Source of the DNA: Megamonas sp. UBA1796
GTDB lineage: Bacteria > Bacillota > Negativicutes > Selenomonadales > Selenomonadaceae
Direction: 5' to 3'
Length of the DNA: 64,000 nt
NCBI GenBank assembly: GCA_002319795.1
Contig: DCFU01000044.1
Coordinates: forward strand, 62,001 to 126,000
Each line of letters starts with the position of its first letter. The first letter of the stretch is position 1. Shown piece by piece: positions 52,045 to 59,943 of this stretch. The position numbers and the translations under genes were made by a program. The notes beneath the pieces were generated by a model. That model was not told the DNA's origin. It made no database searches and was given only the letters and a program-made list of their open reading frames with translations.

Positions 52045-53528
52045 TATTGCTTCCCCCTAATCGCTTCGCGCGCAACCTCTTTATCGTCGAAATGGATCGT
52101 TTTATCCTGCAAAATTTGATAATTTTCATGTCCCTTGCCTGCAATAACGACAATATCCCCGGATTCCGCCAAAGTGACCGCTCGAAAAATCGCCGTACGG
52201 CGATCCGTAATTTTTTCATGCTGCTTGCTGCCAAGCTTCTCTTTGACACCCTCTTCAACCTGTGTAAGGATGCTCTCGGGATCCTCCGTACGCGGATTGT
52301 CTGAAGTTGCTATAATGACATCCGAAAGCTCTGCCGCTATGCGTCCCATGATGGGTCGCTTGGTACGGTCGCGGTCACCGCCGCAGCCAAACACGGTAAT
52401 AATACGCTTTTGCGCAATCTGACGAGCTGTTTTCAAAATATTTTCCAGACCATCCGGTGTATGTGCATAATCGACAATAACAGAAAAATCCTGGCCTTCG
52501 TCAACCAGCTCAAACCGTCCCGGGACGCTCCTGAATGCGCGCAGTGTCTTTTCAATGCAGGCGGTATCAATGTTTTCCGCTAAAGCAGCTCCGACAGCAG
52601 ACATTACATTATACACATTGAAAATACCCGTAATATGCAGCTTGAGTGCCATACGGCCGAAACTTCCCTCAATGGCAAAATTTGCGCCATTGGCCAGCAC
52701 ATTAATATCTACGGCATGTAAATCGGCGGCCTTATGAATTGCATAGGTCATATGTCTGCATTTTGCATGTGCAAGCATGACACTGCCCGCTGCATCATCA
52801 AGATTTACTACAGCTGTCTTGCCCTGTTTTGCACCCTCCTGCCCTACGAGATCAAACAGTTTAGCCTTCGCCAGCATATAATTTTCCAATGTCTTATGAT
52901 AATCCAAATGATCCTGTGTGAGATTCGTGAATACAGCCGTATCAAATTCGCAGCCAGCTATACGATTCTGTGCCAACGCATGCGAGGAAACCTCCATAAC
53001 AACATAATCCATGCCGCGCTGCCGCATAAAATCGAGCGTACTTTGCAGTTCTACGACATCGGGTGTCGTATTATGAATTGGCAACACTTCATCCTCTATC
53101 ATAATCTGGATGGTTCCTATAAGTCCGACCTTGTATCCGGCATTCCGCAGAATTGCCCGTGTTATGTAACTTGTCGTTGTTTTGCCATTCGTACCGGTAA
53201 TGCCAATGATACGCATTGTCCGTGCAGGATAATCATAAAAATAAGGCACAATGATGTCTAACGCCGCATCAAGTTCCGGAACCTTGAATACTGCAACACC
53301 GTAAGGTACCTCAATGTCATTCTCCGTAAGGACTGCAACCGCACCATTTTCTACCGCCTGCGGAATGAATTTATGTCCATCCACATGAACGCCCTGTATG
53401 CAGACAAAGAGCATACCCGGCTCCACTTTGCGCGAGTCATGGGTTATCCCACCAATAAGCAATCTTTTATCTCCTGTGGTTTCTGCACCCTTTACCAATT
53501 TTGCCAGGGCCCCCAGTGTCTTTTGCAT
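52044..53528 (-). CDS. murE: UDP-MurNAc-tripeptide synthase, meso-DAP type
   Basis: The 494-residue ligase has ITGTNGKTTTSYITRAIL, YVVMEVSSHALAQNRI, NLTQDHLDYH and VDYAHTPDGLENIL. SDNPRTEDP carries the DNPR motif that specifies meso-diaminopimelate. ATG 53528 follows AAGGAGG by nine bases. It opens a new transcription unit: a double terminator separates it from ftsL. Confidence 0.96.
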   Translation of the reverse strand: MQKTLGALAKLVKGAETTGDKRLLIGGITHDSRKVEPGMLFVCIQGVHVDGHKFIPQAVENGAVAVLTENDIEVPYGVAVFKVPELDAALDIIVPYFYDYPARTMRIIGITGTNGKTTTSYITRAILRNAGYKVGLIGTIQIMIEDEVLPIHNTTPDVVELQSTLDFMRQRGMDYVVMEVSSHALAQNRIAGCEFDTAVFTNLTQDHLDYHKTLENYMLAKAKLFDLVGQEGAKQGKTAVVNLDDAAGSVMLAHAKCRHMTYAIHKAADLHAVDINVLANGANFAIEGSFGRMALKLHITGIFNVYNVMSAVGAALAENIDTACIEKTLRAFRSVPGRFELVDEGQDFSVIVDYAHTPDGLENILKTARQIAQKRIITVFGCGGDRDRTKRPIMGRIAAELSDVIIATSDNPRTEDPESILTQVEEGVKEKLGSKQHEKITDRRTAIFRAVTLAESGDIVVIAGKGHENYQILQDKTIHFDDKEVAREAIRGKQ

Positions 53529-53582
53529 ATACAATTACCTCCTTCAGCTCTGCCTTCATATACAGAAGCTAAACCGTACTAT

Positions 53583-53588
53583 ATTATA
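53583..53588 (-). promoter_or_regulatory. -10 element of the murE unit
   Basis: TATAAT on the minus strand about 55 bp before murE, with a poor TGTAAA at the -35 position (17 bp spacer). Confidence 0.45.
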
Positions 53589-53627
53589 AACCGTCTCGTT
53601 AAAATTTTACAGAGTAAAAACAAAAAA

Positions 53628-53652
53628 AATAAAACAAAACTTTGTTTTATTT
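53628..53652 (-). terminator. AT-rich hairpin between ftsL and murE
   Basis: AAATAAAACAAA and TTTGTTTTATTT form a stem followed by more T on the minus strand. It is the second hairpin in tandem after ftsL. Confidence 0.5.
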
Positions 53653-53662
53653 ATAAAAAATA

Positions 53663-53694
53663 GAGGGGAGCCAGGTCCTGGCTGTACACCCCTC
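53663..53694 (-). terminator. Terminator after ftsL
   Basis: GAGGGG/CCCCTC plus an inner CCAGG/CCTGG stem, followed by TATTTTTTAT on the minus strand. Confidence 0.7.
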
Positions 53695-53710
53695 ATTGTT
53701 AGCCGAAAAT

Positions 53711-54076
53711 TTATTTATGCCGCTCCGATGCGAAATACACAGTTTCTGGTACAACCATACCCAGCTTTTGTGTAGCTATCGCCTTAATGCGCTGTGGAGA
53801 TTTCATATGTGCAATATCGATTTTCAACCGCTCATTTTCCTTTTCCAGACGTACAGCCTCCTGCTGTATTTGCACAAGTTCATAACCACGGCTCGCACTT
53901 ATGCTATTCCTTACCGTAACAACCATTGCCATTATAGAAAGCACAATAAGGAGCATGCAACAGCGGGAGCGTAGATGCCAGTTCAACAGCAGCGATGGTT
54001 TTTTTATACGATATGGCACATTTTTTTGTGGCTGCTGTTCTTCGTAATAATAGTCTTCCCTACGTCTGGCCAGCAT
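53711..54076 (-). CDS. ftsL: FtsL-like division protein
   Basis: The 121-residue protein has a charged cytoplasmic N-terminus, one membrane span (about 41-56, LLIVLSIMAMVVTV) and an extracytoplasmic leucine-zipper-like coiled coil (VQIQQEAVRLEKENERLKID), then IATQKLGMVVPE. This is the FtsL/DivIC layout. It overlaps the end of rsmH by 17 bp. The ftsI gene that normally follows is missing. Confidence 0.85.
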   Translation of the reverse strand: MLARRREDYYYEEQQPQKNVPYRIKKPSLLLNWHLRSRCCMLLIVLSIMAMVVTVRNSISASRGYELVQIQQEAVRLEKENERLKIDIAHMKSPQRIKAIATQKLGMVVPETVYFASERHK

Positions 54077-55025
54077 CTGCTTTCCCTCCCCCGGCTAATT
54101 TTTCAGCAATACGCAATTTAGCGCTCTTTGCACGCGAATTTCCTGCCAGCTCCTGCGGAGCTGCCACAATCGGCTTACCTAGGAGCCGGATTTCCGGTTT
54201 ATGATGACATACACATATAGGAAGCTGCGGCGGACATATACATCCCCGCGCCATTTCCCGAAGTGTATTCTTAGCAATGCGATCCTCCAAGGAATGAAAT
54301 GTAATAATAGCTATGCGTCCACCGGGCTTCAGATATTCTACAGCTGTACGAAATGATTTTTCTAATATGCCAAGCTCATTATTTACCTCAATACGTATGG
54401 CCTGGAATACCCGTTTAGCGGGGTGTCCCCCCGCACCATGCCTTACAGCAGCCGGGACTGCGCGGCAGATAATATCTACCAGTTCACCTGTAGTTTCAAC
54501 AGGTTTTTGGCTGCGTGTTTCTAAAATAAAGGCGGCAATACGCTTTGCCCATCGTTCCTCGCCATATTCCTTAAAAATACGTGCAAGAGCCTCTTCCTCA
54601 TATGTATTCACGACTACATAGGCTGAAAGCGCCGCTTCCGGATCCATCCGCATATCCAAAGGTGCATCCTGCATATAAGAAAAACCTCTTTCCGGAGTAT
54701 CAATCTGATAGGAGGATACCCCCAAATCAAAAAGCACGCCATCCACCTTAGCAACCTTCTGTTCCTGTAATATAGCCCCAAGGTTGCGAAAGTTATCACG
54801 AACAATGTCAATCCGACAGCCCGCGTCCTTCAGATACTCTGACGCTGCCGAAATCGCGGCAGCATCCTGGTCTATGCCGATGATACGGCCCGAAGTATCC
54901 AGCACAGACGCTATGCGCCCGGAATGTCCTCCGCCGCCAAGCGTACAATCGACATAAATGCCAGCTTTATTTGTTATCAATCCCTTGATAGTTTCTTCAG
55001 GCAATACGCTTATATGATGAAACAC
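54060..55025 (-). CDS. rsmH: 16S rRNA (cytosine1402-N4)-methyltransferase
   Basis: The 321-residue SAM-dependent enzyme has HHISVLPEETIKGL, YVDCTLGGGGHSGRI, GVLFDLGVSSYQID, RGFSYMQDAPLDMRMD and IITFHSLEDRI. GTG 55025 begins the usual VFHHISVLPEE; a GAGGGG site lies 11 bases upstream. It follows mraZ by 15 bp. Confidence 0.95.
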   Translation of the reverse strand: MFHHISVLPEETIKGLITNKAGIYVDCTLGGGGHSGRIASVLDTSGRIIGIDQDAAAISAASEYLKDAGCRIDIVRDNFRNLGAILQEQKVAKVDGVLFDLGVSSYQIDTPERGFSYMQDAPLDMRMDPEAALSAYVVVNTYEEEALARIFKEYGEERWAKRIAAFILETRSQKPVETTGELVDIICRAVPAAVRHGAGGHPAKRVFQAIRIEVNNELGILEKSFRTAVEYLKPGGRIAIITFHSLEDRIAKNTLREMARGCICPPQLPICVCHHKPEIRLLGKPIVAAPQELAGNSRAKSAKLRIAEKLAGGGKADAGQT

Positions 55026-55040
55026 CTTTTTCTATTCCCC

Positions 55041-55472
55041 TCATATGCCCAATTCTGCCAGCGTTTCCGCAATTCCCACGACAGACGGACTAATTTCGTC
55101 ATTATATTTTGTCCACTCAGCCTTGCTCCAAACCTCAATACGGTTTGAAACACCGATGAGTACAACATCCTTTTCCAGCATGGCATAACTTCTGAGATTC
55201 CCCGGCACAAGGAAACGTCCCTGCCTGTCACATTCAAGCATACGTGCTCCTGAAAAGAAGAATCGGACAAAGGCTCTGGCCTCCGATTTAGCAAGTGGAA
55301 GCTGTTTTAATTTCGTGGACAACACATTCCACTCATCCTGTCCATAAACAAACAGGCAATTATCAAGCCCTTTGGTAATAACAAACGCCTCTCCCAACTC
55401 CGCGCGAAAATCAACAGGCAGGATCACTCGCCCTTTTGCGTCAATTGTATGTACATATTCTCCCATGAGCAT
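55041..55472 (-). CDS. mraZ: Transcription regulator MraZ
   Basis: The 143-residue SpoVT/AbrB-like protein has two copies of the DxxxR motif (DAKGRVILP and DRQGRFLVP), starting MLMGEYVHTID. MraZ binds repeats before its own gene and represses the dcw cluster; three such repeats lie 30-55 bp upstream. The ribosome site before ATG 55472 is a weak GGTGG. It is the first gene of the cluster. Confidence 0.94.
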   Translation of the reverse strand: MLMGEYVHTIDAKGRVILPVDFRAELGEAFVITKGLDNCLFVYGQDEWNVLSTKLKQLPLAKSEARAFVRFFFSGARMLECDRQGRFLVPGNLRSYAMLEKDVVLIGVSNRIEVWSKAEWTKYNDEISPSVVGIAETLAELGI

Positions 55473-55480
55473 CGCAATCC

Positions 55481-55525
55481 ACCACCCGAACTTCTTTTCA
55501 ACCACAATCAACCACAATTCACCAC
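55481..55525 (-). promoter_or_regulatory. MraZ-binding repeats
   Basis: GTGGT occurs on the minus strand at 55521-55525, 55511-55515 and 55501-55505, exactly ten bases apart. A fourth copy at 55481-55485 is two periods on. The geometry matches MraZ boxes (three repeats of five bases with five-base spacers). Confidence 0.75.
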
Positions 55526-55775
55526 TTCTACATCTTTTTCTAATTCTTTTAAAAAAATGAAACTCCTGCTTTAGAATATGGTTTTTTTATCCGACAAACA
55601 GCATCCTGCGAGGAGTATAAAAAAAATAGGACCGCTATCCCAATCGTATCATCACCACAAATATGCCCCATCGCCTGTAAAATCGCACAAAATATGCAAC
55701 TCAAACCGAAAGTAGTATATATGTTGGTAAAAAACGCTTAGTTTAGCAGCCCTTTCTGGGTACAACGATTTATTT
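55526..55775. other. Intergenic stretch between mraZ and the deacetylase gene
   Basis: Apart from AT-rich tracts that may hold the mraZ promoter, no gene, repeat or strong terminator is recognised here. Confidence 0.5.
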
Positions 55776-56594
55776 TTAACTTTTTATCCAGCCTAGACGT
55801 TCAAAGATAGGCACATACTGTATCCGCTCCAAAAACGATTTGAAGGTATTTTCTGTATGGAAGACTGGTACACGCTCTAATGCATACATATTGCTTGCCT
55901 TATCCACGTTGCCATATTTAATTGTAAACGCCCCCTTATAACCTGCTTCTTTGACAATTTGCGCAATATGAAGGTTATAGGTACCTGTTGGATAAGCCAG
56001 GAACTCCACCTGTTTATTAAGTTTTTCCTCTATTGTTTTTTTTGAATTCACCAGCTCAGCCCTTAACTGGTCATCCGACAGCTCCGTCAACGATTTGTGC
56101 GTTACTGTATGGGATTCTATACTTATGCCATGTGCTTCCATCTCACGTGCCTGTTCCCATGTAAGATAATTCTTCTGTGTACCCATAAAACTCGTAATGA
56201 CGAAAATTGTTCCCTTAAAATCATATTTTTGCAATATAGGATAGGCATATATATAATTATCCGCATATCCGTCATCAAAGGTTATGAGCACCGGTTTATC
56301 CGGCAGCTCTGTTCCTTCTGTAAGGCTTGCATAAAGCTCCCCCGGAGAAATCGTATGATAACCATTTTCCTTCAGATACGCCATCTGCGCGTCAAAGTCC
56401 TTCGGCAGGACGGATAAGGAAATATTCATATTATCAACTTTATGGTAATTCAATATAAGAATTTTAGCTCCGTTCGCACTATCCTGCAGCATTTTGGCCG
56501 TCATGCTGTGCGGACTTGACAACATAAACGGCAATATACAAAGCAAACATGCTAATAGTATCTTTTTCTTCCAACCCAGTCTTTTATATGGCAT
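55776..56594 (-). CDS. Polysaccharide deacetylase family protein (exported)
   Basis: The 272-residue protein has an N-terminal signal/anchor (KKILLACLLCILPFMLSS) and a NodB-homology domain. This has the metal and catalytic motifs ITFDDGYADNYIYAYPIL and HTVTHKSLTEL, and YPTGTYN near the end. It probably removes acetyl groups from a cell wall or matrix glycan in the periplasm. It lies 25 bp after the Lgt-like gene, likely in one operon. Confidence 0.9.
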   Translation of the reverse strand: MPYKRLGWKKKILLACLLCILPFMLSSPHSMTAKMLQDSANGAKILILNYHKVDNMNISLSVLPKDFDAQMAYLKENGYHTISPGELYASLTEGTELPDKPVLITFDDGYADNYIYAYPILQKYDFKGTIFVITSFMGTQKNYLTWEQAREMEAHGISIESHTVTHKSLTELSDDQLRAELVNSKKTIEEKLNKQVEFLAYPTGTYNLHIAQIVKEAGYKGAFTIKYGNVDKASNMYALERVPVFHTENTFKSFLERIQYVPIFERLGWIKS

Positions 56595-56619
56595 AATCTT
56601 AATCGCTCCTTACAATCTG

Positions 56620-57426
56620 CTATTTCCAATGAAAATACGTCCGGCGCCGGCGCCGGACAAAAAATCCCACACATACAAGAGCCAGCATAGCGGATAGAAT
56701 CTGCCCTGTATGAAAAGCAATCATGGGGATTGTGGACAAATAAAAGAACCCGCAAACAAAACGCACCAGGGCCAGCAAAAAGACTCCCAGCAGAAAAACA
56801 CAGCCATCTCGCCAAAAAAATAGGTTTTGAGACTGTCGGTATGCTGTAATGCACACAAACATAAAAATCAAAAACTGACATCCTGCCTGATAAAGTGCTA
56901 TTGGTTTGAAATATTCGTAATTTTCAAAACCAGATGGACGATAACTGTATTCAATATATTCAGCCAAACTATGATCATTTGGCAATCCTGGCGGCAACGG
57001 AAGCCCTACCGTCATCTGCATAAAAAAAATCCCTAACTGATGAATTGCCAGACCACACACGATCGCCGGCATCAGGATATCCAGCCAATACCAAAGGCTT
57101 AAATCATGCTTTCGGCAATATACCCATATGCCAAGCAGAAATCCCATAGCTGCACCATAAAGTGAGAGCCCTCCATACCAAAGGCACAGAATGTCATACG
57201 GGTTGCGTACATAGAGCGTCCAATGTGTCAAAACATAGCCCATCCTCGACAAAAGCAATCCTACGGGCAGACCCCAAAGCATCATATCTACCACCGGAGC
57301 AAAAGATTCCCCGTACAGCCGCACATAAACCCACGTAACTAAAAGTCCCATAAAAATTGCTATTACTAAAAGAATACCATATAAATAAAGCGATATATCC
57401 CCAACTGAAAAAGCAATAAGCCCCAT
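56620..57426 (-). CDS. Lgt-like membrane protein with altered active site
   Basis: The 268-residue protein has seven hydrophobic segments and the Lgt-family pattern LWYGGLSLYGAAMGFLLG, and GLAIHQLGIFFMQMTVG. Lgt moves diacylglycerol onto prolipoproteins. In the second motif the invariant Arg and Asn of GRLGNFxN are Gln and Ile here, and the His of the HGG region is Tyr. It is probably not a working Lgt. A related transferase acting on another substrate, or a non-catalytic paralogue, is possible. It is paired with a polysaccharide deacetylase. Confidence 0.7.
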   Translation of the reverse strand: MGLIAFSVGDISLYLYGILLVIAIFMGLLVTWVYVRLYGESFAPVVDMMLWGLPVGLLLSRMGYVLTHWTLYVRNPYDILCLWYGGLSLYGAAMGFLLGIWVYCRKHDLSLWYWLDILMPAIVCGLAIHQLGIFFMQMTVGLPLPPGLPNDHSLAEYIEYSYRPSGFENYEYFKPIALYQAGCQFLIFMFVCITAYRQSQNLFFWRDGCVFLLGVFLLALVRFVCGFFYLSTIPMIAFHTGQILSAMLALVCVGFFVRRRRRTYFHWK

Positions 57427-57585
57427 AGCGCGCCTTCTTTCCTAAATGCTAATACATGCTTTTTATTTTACCGCGATTCATAAGAAAAAACCAGTTCTAA
57501 ACTGGAGAAAACGATGAAAAACCCAAAGAAATATGATATAATGGCTCTGTTAGTCGAGACATTATCACTAGGAGGTTTATTTACG

Positions 57586-57789
57586 ATGAAGATTACCAAA
57601 GACATGAGCATCATGGAGGTCGTGCAAAAATATCCGGATACCGTTGAGGTATTCATGAATTCCGGCATGGGATGCCTTGGCTGCGCAGCCGCACACTTCG
57701 AGAATATCGAACAAGGTGCCCTGGCACACGGAATCGATGTTGACGCCCTCATGGAAGGGCTCAATAAAGCTGTTGGCTCCGCCGAATAA
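57586..57789 (+). CDS. DUF1858 domain protein
   Basis: The 67-residue protein has ITKDMSIMEVVQKYPDTVEV followed by GMGCLGCAAAHFENIEQGA. The CxxC pair (GCLGC) marks the DUF1858/ScdA N-terminal-like family, linked to disulfide or iron-sulfur/nitric-oxide chemistry. ATG 57586 follows AGGAGG. A TATAAT lies about 50 bp upstream. It ends at its own terminator. Confidence 0.88.
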   Translation: MKITKDMSIMEVVQKYPDTVEVFMNSGMGCLGCAAAHFENIEQGALAHGIDVDALMEGLNKAVGSAE

Positions 57790-57797
57790 TTTGTGAC

Positions 57798-57828
57798 AAA
57801 AGCTGCCGCCTGAAAACCGGCAGCTTTT
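57798..57828 (+). terminator. Terminator after the DUF1858 gene
   Basis: AAAAGCTGCCG and CGGCAGCTTTTT form a strong stem with a T-run. Confidence 0.9.
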
Positions 57829-57905
57829 TGTTATATTTTAATCATGCCTTCATTTTCTTTTCTTATCATAGAGAAAGAGTATCAGACAGCAAGGAGGAAC
57901 GGTCT

Positions 57906-58586
57906 ATGAAACTGCTGATTGTCGAAGATGAGAAAAATCTCAATAAAATTATCGCGAAACGTCTGAAAATTGAGGGTTATTCCACAGATTCCGCATTCGA
58001 TGGCATAGAAGCACTTGAATGTCTTTCCATTACAGAATATGACGCTATACTGCTCGATATCATGCTACCGCATCTCGATGGCCTTTCCGTACTCCAGCGC
58101 CTTCGTTCCGCCGGCAACAGGACACCGGTTCTTTTTCTAACAGCCAAGGATACAATTGTGGATAAGGTTACGGGGCTTGACAGCGGTGCGGATGACTACC
58201 TGGTAAAACCCTTTGAGTTTGATGAACTGCTGGCACGTCTCCGCGTGATGCTGCGCCGCGACCATAGCTCTGCCAGCAACATCCTCACCCTTGGTGACCT
58301 CCATCTCGATCTCAAGACACATGAGGTTACCCGCAGTGCGTGCACTATCAGCCTCACCGCCAAGGAATACGAGATTTTGGAATACATGCTGCAAAATGCC
58401 GGCTGCGTACTAAGCCGACAGCAAATTCAGGAACATGTCTGGGATTTCTCTTATGAAGGCTCCTCTAATATGATTGATGTTTACATCAATACTCTGCGGA
58501 AAAAAATTGACAAAGAATACGATAATAAACTCCTGCATACGATTCGAGGTGCCGGCTATGTTCTTAAAATTGAAACAGAAGCTTGA
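57906..58586 (+). CDS. OmpR-family response regulator
   Basis: The 226-residue regulator has a receiver domain (phospho-acceptor Asp51 in ILLDIMLPHLDG, Thr79, Lys101 in VKPF) and a C-terminal winged helix (about 128-222, SLTAKEYEILEYML, NMIDVYINTLRKKID, TIRGAGYVL). ATG 57906 follows AAGGAGG. It overlaps the histidine kinase gene by 29 bp. The signal and targets are unknown. Confidence 0.95.
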   Translation: MKLLIVEDEKNLNKIIAKRLKIEGYSTDSAFDGIEALECLSITEYDAILLDIMLPHLDGLSVLQRLRSAGNRTPVLFLTAKDTIVDKVTGLDSGADDYLVKPFEFDELLARLRVMLRRDHSSASNILTLGDLHLDLKTHEVTRSACTISLTAKEYEILEYMLQNAGCVLSRQQIQEHVWDFSYEGSSNMIDVYINTLRKKIDKEYDNKLLHTIRGAGYVLKIETEA

Positions 58587-59883
58587 CTCTCTGCCTGTTT
58601 CTCTAAAGGTAACCCTCTGGTATACAATGCTTATGACCATTGTATTTATTCTCATTATGGGTTTTATGCTTAAATTCATGGACCGTCTGCGAATCAGCAA
58701 AGAGAAAATCATTTTGCAAAAACATGTAGTTAATACAGCCAAGCATGTAACCGGCTTTGAAGAATTTCATAACGGAATTTATATGCTCCTCTATGATAAA
58801 GATGGTGCTCTTCTTGATGGAAAATATCCGGAAGAATTCCCTGAAGATATTCCTTTCGATATACAGGATGTACAAACCGTACAAAGCCAGAACCACAGTT
58901 ACTTTTATTATGATATGCATCTTGCTGTCCGTGGTTCTCACGGACAATGGATTCGCGGTATTATCTCCGTTGATCGTATTTACGAAAATCTACAACTCAT
59001 GCTCCAGTCTGTCCTGTTTGCATTGCCCCTTTTTTTCTGTATTGCAATCCTTATCGGTTACCGTATCGTAAAACAAGGCTTCCGGCCGGTTGAAACCATC
59101 AGTTCTACCGTCCGCAGCATCGGTGAAGAACGTGACCTTTCCAAGCGTATCATCCTGAACGAAGGCGGAGATGAAATTCACCAAATGGCCCACACATTCA
59201 ATGAGATGCTGGATAAAATCGAAGATTCCGTCAAGCGGGAAAAACGTTTTTCTGCTGACGTATCCCATGAACTGCGCACTCCCGTTTCCGTTATCATGTC
59301 TGAAAGCGAATATGGCAAAGATTTTACAGACTCTATCGAAGAAGCCAAGGAAAGCTTCGCCACTATTTTTAAACAGGCACAGCATATGTCCAGGCTTATC
59401 AATGAACTTTTGGAACTGGCACGCATCGAAAATCCGGCAAATACACCTTTGGAAACACTTGATTATTCTCTTTTGCTTAACGAGTTAGCTGAAAGCTATG
59501 AGGAAAAAGCCCTTGCACTGGGCTTCAATTTCAGTTTTCATATTGAAGCCCAACTCACTGTCCTGGGAAATCAGCCTCTGCTTTATCTGGCGATTACGAA
59601 CCTGCTGGATAATGCTTTCAAGTTTGCCAAAAATAATATTCAGCTTTACCTTACGCGCAATGGCACCCACGCCCTGCTGCGCATCTGTGATGATGGCATC
59701 GGCATGACCGCAGATGAGCTCTCGCAGAGCTGGGACCGCCTGTATCAGGCAGATACCAACCGCAATACCAAAGGTGTAGGCCTCGGTCTTGCCCTTGTGA
59801 AGCTCATCACACGTATTCACAAGGGGCGTGTCTGGGCCGAAAGTGAAAAAGAAAACGGCAGCACTTTCTTTCTCGAAATCTGA
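58558..59883 (+). CDS. Sensor histidine kinase
   Basis: The 441-residue inner-membrane kinase has TM1 (about 20-38), an extracytoplasmic sensor loop of about 110 residues, TM2 (about 150-170) and HAMP (170-222). HisKA follows with His237 (FSADVSHELRTP), then HATPase (NLLDNAFKFAKNN, CDDGIGM, GVGLGLALVKLI). ATG 58558 follows GAGGTG by six bases and overlaps the regulator gene. Confidence 0.95.
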   Translation: MFLKLKQKLDSLPVSLKVTLWYTMLMTIVFILIMGFMLKFMDRLRISKEKIILQKHVVNTAKHVTGFEEFHNGIYMLLYDKDGALLDGKYPEEFPEDIPFDIQDVQTVQSQNHSYFYYDMHLAVRGSHGQWIRGIISVDRIYENLQLMLQSVLFALPLFFCIAILIGYRIVKQGFRPVETISSTVRSIGEERDLSKRIILNEGGDEIHQMAHTFNEMLDKIEDSVKREKRFSADVSHELRTPVSVIMSESEYGKDFTDSIEEAKESFATIFKQAQHMSRLINELLELARIENPANTPLETLDYSLLLNELAESYEEKALALGFNFSFHIEAQLTVLGNQPLLYLAITNLLDNAFKFAKNNIQLYLTRNGTHALLRICDDGIGMTADELSQSWDRLYQADTNRNTKGVGLGLALVKLITRIHKGRVWAESEKENGSTFFLEI

Positions 59884-59894
59884 CATGTCAAAAC

Positions 59895-59935
59895 GCCCGC
59901 TGAAACTTCAGGATGAGCCTGGAGTTTCAGCGGGC
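59895..59935. terminator. Bidirectional terminator between kinase and proS
   Basis: GCCCGCTGAAACT pairs with AGTTTCAGCGGGC, with an inner CAGG/CCTG stem. Confidence 0.85.
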
Positions 59936-59943
59936 ATTATAAT

